Source of the DNA: Sulfitobacter albidus
Lineage (GTDB): Bacteria; Pseudomonadota; Alphaproteobacteria; Rhodobacterales; Rhodobacteraceae
Direction of reading: 5' to 3'
NCBI RefSeq assembly: GCF_018200035.1
Contig: NZ_CP073581.1
Span: 2,538,501-2,602,500 of the forward strand
DNA: 64,000 bases
In this document: piece by piece, positions 43,718 through 52,000 of the stretch
How the letters are laid out: every line of letters starts with the position of its first letter
Numbering within the stretch: the first letter of the stretch is position 1
Program-made: the position numbers and the translations under genes
Notes under the pieces: model-generated
What the model saw: the letters and a program-made list of their open reading frames with translations, nothing else
What the model was told of the DNA's origin: nothing
Databases searched by the model: none

Positions 43718-44505
43718 GCGATGCCCCTGCCCGCTCCCACGGGACGCGCCGTGTGGCGCCGACGCTCAAGCCGCGCGAGCTGTTGCAGGCGACGCCCGAT
43801 TACGCGGGCGCGTTTCAGGCGCATGTGATTACCCTGTTTCCGGAACTGTTCCCCGGTGTGCTGGGGGCAAGCCTCACAGGCCGCGCCCTGCAGGAGGGGC
43901 GTTGGCAGCTGCACGCCCATGATCTGCGCCAGCACGGGCTGACCAAACACCGCAACGTCGATGACACGCCCGCAGGCGGCGGCGCGGGCATGGTGCTGCG
44001 CGCCGATGTGGTGGGCCCCGCGATCGAAGCCGTGATGCACGGCGCGCGGGGCCGCTGGCCGATCCTCTACATGTCGCCGCGTGGGCGGCGTTTCGATCAG
44101 GCGATGGCGCGGGATCTGGCCACGTGTTCCGGCGTGACGATGCTGTGCGGCCGGTTCGAGGGCGTGGACGAGCGCGTGATCGAACACTACGGCATCACCG
44201 AAGTCTCGCTGGGGGATTTTGTCATGACCGGCGGCGAGCTGGCGGCGCAGGCGATGATCGACGCCACCGTGCGGCTGATCCCCGGCGTGCTGGGCAACGC
44301 CGAAAGCACGGTGGAGGAAAGCCATTCCGCCGGGCTGCTGGAGCATCCGCAATACACCAAACCCGCCGAATGGCAGGGCCGCCCGATCCCGCCCGTGCTG
44401 CAATCGGGCAATCACGCCGAAATCGCCAAATGGCGGCGCGAGATGTCGGAAAAGCTGACCCGCACCAGGCGCCCCGATCTGTGGGCGGCGCGCGAGGATG
44501 GCTGA
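43714..44505 (+). CDS. trmD: tRNA (guanine37-N1)-methyltransferase
   Basis: Methylates G37 of tRNAs with G36, preventing frameshifts. The knot-fold motifs are clear: VITLFPELFPGVLG, DDTPAGGGAGMVLRADVV, LCGRFEGVDERVIEHYG, SLGDFVMTGGELAAQAMID and the C-terminal HPQYTKPAEWQGRPIPPVL. About 35 extra residues precede the usual start (MSDAPARSHGTRRVAPTLKP), common in Rhodobacteraceae. 263 residues. It overlaps copy 2 of the sulfotransferase-like pair (ATGA) and the next gene by eight bases. Confidence 0.97.
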   Translation: MSDAPARSHGTRRVAPTLKPRELLQATPDYAGAFQAHVITLFPELFPGVLGASLTGRALQEGRWQLHAHDLRQHGLTKHRNVDDTPAGGGAGMVLRADVVGPAIEAVMHGARGRWPILYMSPRGRRFDQAMARDLATCSGVTMLCGRFEGVDERVIEHYGITEVSLGDFVMTGGELAAQAMIDATVRLIPGVLGNAESTVEESHSAGLLEHPQYTKPAEWQGRPIPPVLQSGNHAEIAKWRREMSEKLTRTRRPDLWAAREDG

Positions 44506-45238
44506 CTGGGGTGCGCTGGCGGCTGAACTGGCGCTGTGGCGCGACGCGGGGCTGGCGCCGCGCCTGTGGTGGCGCGACGACGACGCGCAAACCGTGACAC
44601 CCGCGTTGGAGCGCCTGTTGAGCCTCGCGCAGACGCATCACGTGCCCGCCCATATCTCTGTCATTCCCGAAGGGCTCGCCGCCGATCTGGCACCCAGGCT
44701 CAACGCCTGCCCGCAAGCGCTGGTCCTGCAACACGGGCTGCGCCACGTGAACCATGAACCCAAGGGCGCGCCTGCCTCGGAAGTCGGCGCAACCCGGCCG
44801 CTGGACGCGCAACGCGCCGATCTGGCCGAGGGGTGGGCGATCCTGTCGGCTGCGGGGTTTGACCGCTTGCTGCCCGCGTTGGTCCCGCCGTGGAACCGCA
44901 TCGGTGATGCCACCCGCGCACGGCTGCCCGACTGGGGCTACCGCTACCTGTCGAACTACGAGGGACGCGGGGAGGCCAGCCCGGTGCCCGGGCTTGGCCA
45001 AATCGACGCGCATCTTGATCCGATCCGCTGGAAATGCGACCGCGTCTTTCGCGGCGAGGGCAAGATGCTGGCGATGCTGCTGGATCACCTGCGCACCCGC
45101 CGCGCGGGCGACCCGCGCGCGCCCATCGGCTACGTGACGCATCATTTGCAGACCGAGGACGCGGTGTGGGATTTTAGCGACCGGCTCTTTGCCGCGACCC
45201 CCGGCCTGTGGCACGCCCTGCCGGATCTGGAGGACTGA
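44498..45238 (+). CDS. polysaccharide-deacetylase-like protein
   Basis: 246 residues. LAPRLWWRDDDAQTVTPALE has the Asp-Asp pair of NodB-type deacetylases, VLQHGLRHVNHEPKGAPASE provides the His, and LLPALVPPWNRIGDATRARL matches the conserved PPWN loop; the end GYVTHHLQTEDAVWDF holds a further His. This looks like a divergent deacetylase (DUF2334-like in plan) without a signal peptide, so the substrate is probably cytoplasmic or the protein is exported otherwise. ATG lies inside the trmD end (eight-base overlap). Confidence 0.7.
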   Translation: MADWGALAAELALWRDAGLAPRLWWRDDDAQTVTPALERLLSLAQTHHVPAHISVIPEGLAADLAPRLNACPQALVLQHGLRHVNHEPKGAPASEVGATRPLDAQRADLAEGWAILSAAGFDRLLPALVPPWNRIGDATRARLPDWGYRYLSNYEGRGEASPVPGLGQIDAHLDPIRWKCDRVFRGEGKMLAMLLDHLRTRRAGDPRAPIGYVTHHLQTEDAVWDFSDRLFAATPGLWHALPDLED

Positions 45239-46077
45239 TGGACGTCACATTCGCCACCCCCGACCAACGCCACGAGATCGAGGAATTCATGCACGCGGCC
45301 TTCCCGCGCGCAAAATGGGGCCGCGACGGCTGGACCCGGCTGTTGGCCTCGCGCTGGCTGGAGGGCGGGGAATTCGCCGTGCAGGCGCGCGACGGCGGCG
45401 CGCTGGTGGGCGTCATGGGCATGAACGACAGCCTGCGCCACACCGCGCGGGGCTGGCAGCGCTACCGCAACCTCACGTCGTGGTACGTGCTGAAATCGCA
45501 CCGGGGGCTGGGGCTGGGGGAGACGCTGATGCACAACGCAATGGCCGACCCGGAGGTGACATCGACCAACCTCACCAGCGCCAAGGCGGCGCTGCCGCTG
45601 GTGGACCGCATCGGGTTTCGGGTGCTCGATGACACGCGGTTCGTGTGGCGCCGGGAGGGGAGCGGCCTTGCGCACACGCGCGACCCGTTGGCGGACGGCA
45701 CGCTGGGCGCGGTGGACGCACGGGTGCTGCGCGATCACGCGGATATGGGGCTTGCGCCCTTCCAGATCGAGACGCCCGACGGCCCCTGCACGCTGGTGCT
45801 GAGCGTCAAGCAAAAGAGCGACGATCACGTCACGCATGAGGTCGTCTATGCCGGCCAGCCCGATCTGCTCGCCCGTCACGCGCAGGCCATCGCTGATACG
45901 GTCCTGCCCGACACGCCTGCGGTTTTCAGCGTCGACAGCCGCCTCGCCCCCGGCGCGCAGCCCCCCGTGGCAGAGCCCATCGCGGTGCCGCGTTTCTACA
46001 AGGGCACCACCCTCGCCCCCGCCGAGATCGACCATATGTATTCCGAAGTCGTGCTGATGGGGATGAAGCTTTATTGA
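45238..46077 (+). CDS. GNAT-fold acetyltransferase-like protein
   Basis: 279 residues. The N-terminal 140 residues look like a GNAT domain: FATPDQRHEIEEFMHAAF, GGALVGVMGMNDSL, and an acetyl-CoA-type loop YVLKSHRGLGLGETLMHNAM. The second half (ETPDGPCTLVLSVKQKSDDH to KGTTLAPAEIDHMYSEVVLM) is not recognised and may form a further alpha/beta domain. ATG 45238 overlaps the preceding stop (TGATG). It is the last gene of the long ffh-to-here plus-strand series before a 48-base gap. Confidence 0.72.
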   Translation: MDVTFATPDQRHEIEEFMHAAFPRAKWGRDGWTRLLASRWLEGGEFAVQARDGGALVGVMGMNDSLRHTARGWQRYRNLTSWYVLKSHRGLGLGETLMHNAMADPEVTSTNLTSAKAALPLVDRIGFRVLDDTRFVWRREGSGLAHTRDPLADGTLGAVDARVLRDHADMGLAPFQIETPDGPCTLVLSVKQKSDDHVTHEVVYAGQPDLLARHAQAIADTVLPDTPAVFSVDSRLAPGAQPPVAEPIAVPRFYKGTTLAPAEIDHMYSEVVLMGMKLY

Positions 46078-46125
46078 CGGAACCCGGCATCCCGTTCGGG
46101 CGTTAGCGCGGAAAGGGAGACATTC

Positions 46126-46287
46126 ATGCTGGAAATCATCCTCATTCTGCTCGTCGTTGCCGCGGTCGCGGCGTTGCTCGGCTTTGGCCGTATTTCGGGG
46201 GTCGCGCTGGCGGGTGCGAAATTGCTGATTGGCGTCGTGCTGGTGTTGTTCCTGCTGGTGCTGCTGGGCGTGATTGCCATCGCCTGA
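46126..46287 (+). CDS. DUF1328 small membrane protein
   Basis: 53 residues: [40 protein letters not shown] and [13 protein letters not shown] make two membrane helices joined by the GF-RISG-A-GAK loop that defines DUF1328 (UPF0391). Function unknown; members are often induced under envelope or osmotic stress. AAAGGGAG lies 6-12 bases upstream. It is followed within 20 bases by the rplS promoter, so it probably is its own unit or a tail of the upstream operon. Confidence 0.85.
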   Translation: MLEIILILLVVAAVAALLGFGRISGVALAGAKLLIGVVLVLFLLVLLGVIAIA

Positions 46288-46306
46288 CAGACCTGCGCCA
46301 AGGGGC

Positions 46307-46335
46307 TTGATCGCCCCCGCCATCCCCCCTATACG
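46307..46335 (+). promoter_or_regulatory. sigma-70-type promoter of rplS-rpmE
   Basis: TTGATC (46307-46312), 17 bases, TATACG (46330-46335). Predicted start near 46342, giving a leader of about 168 nucleotides before rplS. Confidence 0.6.
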
Positions 46336-46409
46336 CTGCCCTGTCTGGACCGCATGGCGATTCCGGGCGTGCGGCGTATGCCGCGATATCAAGCAAACGA
46401 GGATGCTAC

Positions 46410-46453
46410 CTTCGGCGGGCCACTGCGGTGCAGCCCGACAGCACGGGCCGAAG
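46410..46453 (+). promoter_or_regulatory. structured leader of rplS, candidate L19/L31 autoregulatory element
   Basis: Outer stem CTTCGGC (46410-46416) with GCCGAAG (46447-46453) encloses GGGC (46417-46420) with GCCC (46433-46436), and in competition CTGC/GCAG (46423-46433). A separate GCGGC/GCCGC stem lies at about 46371-46384. Structured leaders of ribosomal-protein operons often bind the encoded protein; here that is inference from location and shape. Confidence 0.45.
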
Positions 46454-46510
46454 CTCTGGGACCGAACACAAACCTTCGTGGCATACCACGAGCATCATAG
46501 GAGACAGGTC

Positions 46511-46885
46511 ATGAACCTGATCGCACAGATTGAGGCGGAACAAATCGCCGAGCTGGCCAAGGAGATCCCCGATTTCCGCGCCGGTGACACCATTCGCGTG
46601 GGCTTCCGCGTGACAGAAGGCACACGCACCCGTGTGCAGAACTACGAAGGCGTCTGCATCAGCCGCAAGAACGGCAAGGGCATTGCCGGGTCCTTCACCG
46701 TTCGCAAGATTTCCTTTGGCGAGGGCGTGGAGCGTGTGTTCCCCCTGCACTCGACCAACATCGACAGCATCACCGTGGTCCGCCGTGGCCGTGTGCGTCG
46801 TGCGAAGCTCTACTATCTGCGGTCGCGCCGTGGTAAATCCGCGCGTATCACCGAAAACGCCAACTACAAGCCACTCAAAGCGTAA
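46511..46885 (+). CDS. rplS: 50S ribosomal protein L19
   Basis: 124 residues at the 30S-50S interface. [20 protein letters not shown] start, then [20 protein letters not shown] and [40 protein letters not shown] and [18 protein letters not shown] complete the L19 pattern. GGAGA lies 8-12 bases before ATG 46511. It has its own promoter and a long leader, separated from trmD by three unrelated genes, unlike the classic rpsP-rimM-trmD-rplS operon. rpmE follows by 11 bases. Confidence 0.97.
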   Translation: MNLIAQIEAEQIAELAKEIPDFRAGDTIRVGFRVTEGTRTRVQNYEGVCISRKNGKGIAGSFTVRKISFGEGVERVFPLHSTNIDSITVVRRGRVRRAKLYYLRSRRGKSARITENANYKPLKA

Positions 46886-46896
46886 GGGTCAGATTG

Positions 46897-47118
46897 ATGA
46901 AAGCCGATACACATCCCGAATATCACACCATCAACGTCAAGATGACCGATGGCACGATCCTCGAAATGAAATCGACATGGGGCAAGGAAGGCGACCAGCT
47001 GTCGCTCGACATCGATCCCACGGTGCACCCCGCGTGGACAGGCGGCTCCAGCCGTTTGATGGACACCGGCGGCCGCGTGTCGAAGTTCAAGAACAAATAC
47101 GCCGGTCTGGGCTTCTGA
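46897..47118 (+). CDS. rpmE: 50S ribosomal protein L31 (zinc-independent form)
   Basis: 73 residues, [20 protein letters not shown] start. [21 protein letters not shown] and [10 protein letters not shown] are the L31 C-terminal signature. No cysteine is present, so the CxxC zinc site of the C+ form is missing; C- forms avoid the need for zinc. The ATG at 46897 is the proper start; TTG 46894 would add one residue. A strong terminator follows 26 bases after the stop, closing the rplS-rpmE operon. Confidence 0.95.
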   Translation: MKADTHPEYHTINVKMTDGTILEMKSTWGKEGDQLSLDIDPTVHPAWTGGSSRLMDTGGRVSKFKNKYAGLGF

Positions 47119-47143
47119 TCCCTTACGGTCTGACGATTTGGAA

Positions 47144-47171
47144 AGGCGCGCCCGCAACGGCGCGCCTTTTT
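47144..47171 (+). terminator. intrinsic terminator of rplS-rpmE
   Basis: AGGCGCGCC (47144-47152), loop CGCAAC, GGCGCGCCT (47159-47167), then T5 (47167-47171). A textbook Rho-independent terminator. Confidence 0.92.
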
Positions 47172-47176
47172 GCGTT

Positions 47177-47536
47177 ATGACCCTGCGCGCCGATATCATC
47201 GCCCGCGAGCGCGCGGTCTGGGACGCGCTTGTGCAGGGCGATGCCGCCGCCGATGCGGCGGCGCTGGACGGTAGTTTTTTGGGTGTCTATCCCGACGGCT
47301 TTGCGGGCAAAGCCGATCACGTGAACCAGCTGAAAGCCGGGCCAACGGTCGCCGCCTACACGCTTGAGGATGTGACCGTGCGCGCGCTCGGCCCCGATCA
47401 CGCCCTGATAAGTTACCGCGCGACGTTCACGCGCGCGGGCCGCAGTACGCCTGAAGAGATGTACGTCAGCTCCCTCTGGCAGCGGGCGGGCGTGGGATGG
47501 GTCAATATCTTCAGTCAGGATACGCCGGCGTCGTAA
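47177..47536 (+). CDS. NTF2-like (DUF4440-type) protein
   Basis: 119 residues: RADIIARERAVWDALVQGDA, FLGVYPDGFAGKADHVNQLK, VTVRALGPDHALISYRATFT and SSLWQRAGVGWVNIFSQDTP form the cone-like NTF2/DUF4440 fold, seen in small stress and ligand-binding proteins. The ATG lies only five bases after the terminator T run, leaving no room for a normal leader; either it is leaderless, relies on terminator readthrough, or starts at an internal codon. Its end overlaps the LysR gene end by 26 bases (convergent). Confidence 0.75.
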   Translation: MTLRADIIARERAVWDALVQGDAAADAAALDGSFLGVYPDGFAGKADHVNQLKAGPTVAAYTLEDVTVRALGPDHALISYRATFTRAGRSTPEEMYVSSLWQRAGVGWVNIFSQDTPAS

Positions 47537-48371
47537 GCTCCGCGAGCAATGGGTGGGGAAAACCGCGCGGCACGGTGATAGCGTAGAACCGTTCGGTCAG
47601 GTCCAGATCAAAGGGTGCGGTGGCGATGCGTCCGCTTGCGATCTCATCGGCCAGCACCACGTCGGGGGCGAGCGCCACGCCCGCATCCTCGCGCGCCAGC
47701 AGGCGCACCATGGCCATATCGTCGACCTCTGCCGCGATGGTGGGTGTGACGCCCAGCCGGGCGAGCAGGCTGTCGAAGCCAATGCGGATCGCACCGGTCG
47801 GCAGGATCAACGGCTCGGTGCTCAGCAGGTCGCGCAGGCTGTCGTGCGCCAGCCGCGCGGGCGCCCCGTGCAGCCCCACCGGCTGTGCCGCGATGGCGTG
47901 GGTGGTAAAGCGCCCGGCGGTTGCCACATCGGGCGGCGCGGTGGAGAGCACAACGTCGAGGCCCAGCGCCTCCAGCATCTCCAGCAGCATCCCCGCCCCG
48001 CCGGATTTCAGGATCACCTCGCAGCGGCCCAGCGCGGGCCGCAGGAATTGCAGCTGGAAGTTCCGCGACAGCGTCGACAGCGCTCCCACCCGCAACGGCG
48101 GCACCGCATCGCCGGTTTGGGCCAGCACCGCTTCCAATTCAGCGCCCGTATCAAAAATCCGGTCAGCATGATCCAGCACGATCCGCCCCACCTCTGTCAG
48201 CTGCAAGCGCCGCCCGACACGGTCAAACAGCGCATGGCCCAGACGATCCTCTAACGCTCGGATCTGGGCGGAAAGCGCGGATTGCGAGAGGTTCATCCGC
48301 TCCGCGGCGCGGGTCAGATGCCCCTCGTGGGCGACCGCGTGAAAGTATCTGAGGTGATGGAAATTCAGCAT
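47511..48371 (-). CDS. LysR-family regulator next to a bicarbonate-type transporter
   Basis: 286 residues. HTH: NFHHLRYFHAVAHEGHLTRA, AERMNLSQSALSAQIRALED and RLGHALFDRVGRRLQLTEVG; the set LNFHHLRYF is that of NhaR-like LysR proteins. The effector domain spans about 90-285. It diverges from the SbtA gene across 113 bases containing a TTCA-N11-TGAA dyad, so it most likely controls SbtA-type transport, by analogy with LysR control of inorganic-carbon transport genes elsewhere. Confidence 0.87.
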   Translation of the reverse strand: MLNFHHLRYFHAVAHEGHLTRAAERMNLSQSALSAQIRALEDRLGHALFDRVGRRLQLTEVGRIVLDHADRIFDTGAELEAVLAQTGDAVPPLRVGALSTLSRNFQLQFLRPALGRCEVILKSGGAGMLLEMLEALGLDVVLSTAPPDVATAGRFTTHAIAAQPVGLHGAPARLAHDSLRDLLSTEPLILPTGAIRIGFDSLLARLGVTPTIAAEVDDMAMVRLLAREDAGVALAPDVVLADEIASGRIATAPFDLDLTERFYAITVPRGFPHPLLAELTTPAYPD

Positions 48372-48386
48372 GACGCCCCCCTTCGT

Positions 48387-48405
48387 TCACTTAAATAGAA
48401 TGAAA
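48387..48405. promoter_or_regulatory. LysR-type operator TTCA-N11-TGAA
   Basis: TTCA (48387-48390), eleven bases, TGAA (48402-48405). The T-N11-A core and position between the divergent LysR and SbtA genes match LysR binding sites; a further TGAA lies at 48411-48414. Confidence 0.5.
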
Positions 48406-48484
48406 CGAGTGAAATGTTATATTTTTCTTGCATCCATACCTGCGCCATATCCCTCCCTATGACCTGAACCCGATGGAGCACGCC

Positions 48485-49534
48485 ATGGACTTTTTTACCG
48501 ACATCGCGACGACGATCCTGAGCCAGATGCAGAAACCCACGCTCGCCTTTTTGCTGGGCGGCATGATGCTGGCCGCCCTTGGCAGCCGATTGGAAGTGCC
48601 GCAGCCGGTCTACAAGTTCGTGGTCATGGTGCTTCTGCTCAAGGTGGGGCTGAGCGCGGGCATCGCGATCCGCTCTGCCGATCTGGCGACGCTGGTGGTG
48701 CCCGCCCTGCTGGCGGCGGCCGCCGGCGTGGCGATCGTGCTGCTGGGTGGAGCGACGCTGGCGCGCTGGCGCGGCGTGGCGCCGATGGACGGGATGGCCA
48801 CGGCGGGTGTGTTCGGCGCGGTCTCCGCCTCGACCCTTGCTGCGGCGATGGCCATGCTGGACGCGGAAAACATTAGCTACGAAGGGTTCATCGGCGCGCT
48901 TTACCCCTTCATGGATGTGGCGGCGCTGGTCACCGCGATCCTGCTGGCGCGGCTGTCGGCGGCGCGCAGTGCGACGACCAGCGGCGGCACCGTCACCGTG
49001 GGCGGCGGCGGTTCTGGTGGCATGAGCGGCGCGGGCGGCATGGCGCGCGACATCCTTGTGGACACGCTGCGCAGCCCGGCAATCTCGGCCCTGCTGCTTG
49101 GCATCGCCATCGGCGTGCTGGGAAGACCCGAAAGCGTCTACCAAAGCTTTTACGAACCCCTCTTCCGGGGCCTTCTGTCGATCCTGATGCTGGTGATGGG
49201 GATGGAAGCCTGGGCGCGGCTGTCAGAGCTGCGCAAGGTCGCCCACGCCTACGTCCTCTACGGGCTGACGGCGCCGCTGATCCACGGGCTGATCGGCTTT
49301 GGTGCGGGGCTGATCGCCCACCAGCTGACGGGCTTTTCGGGCGGTGGCGTGGTGCTGCTGGCGGTGATGGCAGCGTCCAGCTCCGACATTTCGGGCCCAC
49401 CGACGATGCGGGCGGCGCTGCCAGAGGCGAACTCGGCCTCCTATGTCGGTGCCTCCACCGGGCTTGGGACACCTGTGGCGATCCTGTCGATCCCGCTGTG
49501 GATTGCGCTGGTCGAACGGACCATCGGTCTTTAA
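48485..49534 (+). CDS. sodium-dependent bicarbonate transporter family permease (SbtA type)
   Basis: 349 residues with about ten membrane helices in two inverted halves: MQKPTLAFLLGGMMLAALGS, EVPQPVYKFVVMVLLLKVGL, ALYPFMDVAALVTAILLARL, a Gly/Ser-rich cytoplasmic loop (GGTVTVGGGGSGGMSGAGG) and GLLSILMLVMGMEAWARLSE. The two domains resemble cyanobacterial SbtA, which takes up bicarbonate with Na+; non-cyanobacterial relatives are mostly untested. ATG 48485 is preferred over the earlier in-frame ATGs (48428, 48473), which add a non-membrane extension. Regulated by the divergent LysR, presumably. Confidence 0.85.
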   Translation: MDFFTDIATTILSQMQKPTLAFLLGGMMLAALGSRLEVPQPVYKFVVMVLLLKVGLSAGIAIRSADLATLVVPALLAAAAGVAIVLLGGATLARWRGVAPMDGMATAGVFGAVSASTLAAAMAMLDAENISYEGFIGALYPFMDVAALVTAILLARLSAARSATTSGGTVTVGGGGSGGMSGAGGMARDILVDTLRSPAISALLLGIAIGVLGRPESVYQSFYEPLFRGLLSILMLVMGMEAWARLSELRKVAHAYVLYGLTAPLIHGLIGFGAGLIAHQLTGFSGGGVVLLAVMAASSSDISGPPTMRAALPEANSASYVGASTGLGTPVAILSIPLWIALVERTIGL

Positions 49535-49662
49535 GGGCAGCCCAGCGTCGCGGTTTCCCTGCCGCGACGCCCACCTTGACGCTTTCCAACGGCGCAAACC
49601 CCACATATAGTGCCCCAAACAAGATCCTGCGGAACAGCGGGTAGGCATGAGGGACGACAGGC

Positions 49663-50472
49663 ATGGCGCATATCATTGTCGTGGGCAACGAAAAGGGCGG
49701 CGCGGGGAAATCCACCGTTTCGATGCATGTGGCGACCGCACTGGCGCGCATGGGCCGCACAGTCAGCGCGCTGGATCTGGATCTGCGCCAGCGCACCTTT
49801 GGCCGCTATACCGAGAACCGGATCAACTTCCTGCGGGAGGCGGGATTGGATCTGCCGAGCCCACGCTGCCACGACCTGCCCGAGGTGGATGCCAGCACCC
49901 TTGGCCCCGGTGAAAACATCTATGACCAGCGCCTGTCAGCAGCTGTCGCAGCGCTGGAGCCGACCAATGATTTCATCCTCATCGATTGCCCGGGCTCGCA
50001 CACCCGGCTGAGCCAGGTCGCGCACAGCCTTGCCGACACGCTCATCACCCCGCTCAACGACAGTTTCATCGATTTTGACCTGCTGGCCCACACGGACGCC
50101 AGCGGGGAGAAGATCACCGGCCCCTCTGTCTATTCCGAAATGGTGTGGAACGCGCGGCAGCTGCGCGCGCAGGCCGGGTTGCCGCCCATCGACTGGGTTG
50201 TGGTGCGCAACCGCATGGGCGCGCAGCGCATGGTCAACAAGGAAAAGATGGAGCGCGCGATCCAGAACCTCAGCAAGCGGATCGGCTTTCGCATCGCGCC
50301 CGGCTTCAACGAACGGGTGATTTTCCGCGAGCTGTTCCCGCGCGGCCTGACCCTGCTGGACCTCAAGGATATCGGGGTCAAACAGCTCAACATCTCGAAC
50401 GTGGCCGCACGGCAGGAGCTGCGCGATCTGATAAAGGCGCTCGATCTGCCCGGGGTCGATGCCGATTTCTGA
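49663..50472 (+). CDS. mipZ: division-plane ATPase MipZ (ParA family)
   Basis: 269 residues of the deviant Walker A ATPase family. MAHIIVVGNEKGGAGKSTVS (Walker A at residues 11-18), LDLDLRQRTFGRYTENRINF, ILIDCPGSHTRLSQVAHSLA (Walker B) and RIGFRIAPGFNERVIFRELF PRG-type regions are the MipZ pattern. MipZ forms a gradient from the poles through ParB and blocks FtsZ there, placing division at mid-cell in alphaproteobacteria. ParB is not in the window. Its end overlaps the amidohydrolase start by 14 bases. Confidence 0.92.
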   Translation: MAHIIVVGNEKGGAGKSTVSMHVATALARMGRTVSALDLDLRQRTFGRYTENRINFLREAGLDLPSPRCHDLPEVDASTLGPGENIYDQRLSAAVAALEPTNDFILIDCPGSHTRLSQVAHSLADTLITPLNDSFIDFDLLAHTDASGEKITGPSVYSEMVWNARQLRAQAGLPPIDWVVVRNRMGAQRMVNKEKMERAIQNLSKRIGFRIAPGFNERVIFRELFPRGLTLLDLKDIGVKQLNISNVAARQELRDLIKALDLPGVDADF

Positions 50473-51673
50473 GCGCGACCTGCCGGGGGTCATCGCGGTC
50501 CCCCGCAGTCTTTTGCGCGCCCCTGACAGCTTTGGCGGCACGCGCGACGGCGACTGCCAGCGCGGCGCGCCCGTGCTGCGGGGCGGGCGGATTGCGGGGC
50601 TGACCGCCGCCGACGGCCCCGCGCCGCTGGTGATCCCACGTCTGACAGACCCGCATTGCCACCTCGACAAATGCCACACACTGCCGCGCATGGGTCCGGT
50701 CGCGGGCGATCTGGCCACCGCGATCGAGGCGCAACTGGCCGACAAGCAGCACTGGACCGAGCACGACATCCGCACCCGCGCGACCCAAGGGCTGACCGAG
50801 GCGCGCGCGGCCGGTGTTGGCACCCTGCGCAGCCATGTGGATTGGGGGGACCAGACTGCGCCGCCCCTGTCGTGGCATGTGCTGCGCGATCTGGCGCAGG
50901 ACGCAGACGATATCACTCTGACCCTCGCACCGCTGACCAATATCGAAAGGATGTGCGACCCGGCCACCGCCGATGCGATCGCGCGGAAGGTGGCGGCGGT
51001 GGGCGGCGCACTCGGTGCCTTTCTGATGGATCAGCCCGCCCGCGCGGAAGGCATCGCACAGATGTTCCGCGTGGCCGAACGCCACGGCATCGCATTGGAT
51101 TTCCACGTCGACGAAGGGCTGGGGGACGTCAACGGGCTAGAGATGGTCGCGGATGCGGCGCTGGCCTGCGGGTTTGCGGGTCCGGTGCTGTGCGGTCATG
51201 CCTGTAGCCTGATGGACCGCGACGCAGATGCCTTCGCGCGCATCGCGGATAAGCTGGCGCGCGCGGGCATTGCGGTCTGTGCGCTGCCAACCACGAACCT
51301 CTATCTGCAAGACCGTCGCGATGGCACGCCGGACCGGCGCGGCCTCACGCGCCTGCGCGAGCTGCGCGCGGCGGGGGTGCGGGTGCTGACCGGGTCCGAC
51401 AACGTGAACGATGCCTTCTGCCCGATGGGGCAATTCGATCCGATGGCGGCGCTGCATCTGGCTGCCCTTGCCGCGCATCTTGATCCCCCGATGGGCCGCT
51501 GGCTACCGATGATCACCACCCACGCGCGCGAAGCACTGGGCCTTGATCCCGGCTATGTCGAGACGCTGCCCCTGTCAGAGCTGCTGCTGAGCGACGCGGC
51601 CGACTGCGCCACGCTTGTCTCGGGACGCGCGCGGCTGTGGCGCCTGACAGGTGCAAAAGAATCGCGGAGCTGA
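50459..51673 (+). CDS. amidohydrolase (cytosine deaminase-like)
   Basis: 404 residues of the metal-dependent TIM-barrel superfamily. VIPRLTDPHCHLDKCHTLPR has the HxH metal pair, DFHVDEGLGDVNGLEMVADA and VLCGHACSLMD the next metal and catalytic residues, and VRVLTGSDNVNDAFCPMGQF the last Asp. These four features match cytosine deaminase and related isoguanine/creatinine-type enzymes; a pyrimidine or similar substrate is likely but not proven. Start ATG 50459 lies inside the mipZ end. A hairpin follows the stop. Confidence 0.82.
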   Translation: MPISERDLPGVIAVPRSLLRAPDSFGGTRDGDCQRGAPVLRGGRIAGLTAADGPAPLVIPRLTDPHCHLDKCHTLPRMGPVAGDLATAIEAQLADKQHWTEHDIRTRATQGLTEARAAGVGTLRSHVDWGDQTAPPLSWHVLRDLAQDADDITLTLAPLTNIERMCDPATADAIARKVAAVGGALGAFLMDQPARAEGIAQMFRVAERHGIALDFHVDEGLGDVNGLEMVADAALACGFAGPVLCGHACSLMDRDADAFARIADKLARAGIAVCALPTTNLYLQDRRDGTPDRRGLTRLRELRAAGVRVLTGSDNVNDAFCPMGQFDPMAALHLAALAAHLDPPMGRWLPMITTHAREALGLDPGYVETLPLSELLLSDAADCATLVSGRARLWRLTGAKESRS

Positions 51674-51681
51674 CGCGCGCC

Positions 51682-51701
51682 GCAACTCCGGCGGGAGTTG
51701 C
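51682..51701 (+). terminator. hairpin after the amidohydrolase gene
   Basis: GCAACTCC (51682-51689), GGCG, GGAGTTGC (51694-51701): perfect 8-base stem nine bases after the stop. No T run follows, so at best a weak terminator. Confidence 0.45.
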
Positions 51702-52000
51702 CTGCATCCGACATTTTGCGCCCCTGCCGTGTCGCTCGTTGGCGGGGCGCATCATGCCGCGCAACCTCAGGGAGAAACCCTCCCCCGCGTCCCCGTGATT
51801 TGTAACATCCGGCCCAATACGTTAAGCTTGACGGACGCGTGCTTATCGTTTGATCTTTGCGCAGTGCCTGCGCGGGGAGACCTTTCCACGCAATCGCATT
51901 AACAGGCGGGAGCCATAACCCGCAGTCACCAACCGGAAAATTCCGGCATGTAAGCGACGCCCCGCGCAGGGGCTTCGTTCGTACAACAGAGAGGAAGAAC
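51702..52000 (+). promoter_or_regulatory. intergenic region upstream of the ABC binding-protein gene
   Basis: About 300 bases without a gene. A possible promoter is TTGACG near 51828-51833 with a -10-like TGATCT 17 bases on; a palindrome CCGGAA-AA-TTCCGG at 51933-51946 and a short GCCCC/GGGGC stem (51959-51973) lie in the presumed leader, 27 bases before the ATG. AGAGGAAG gives the ribosome site. Nothing else is evident. Confidence 0.35.
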
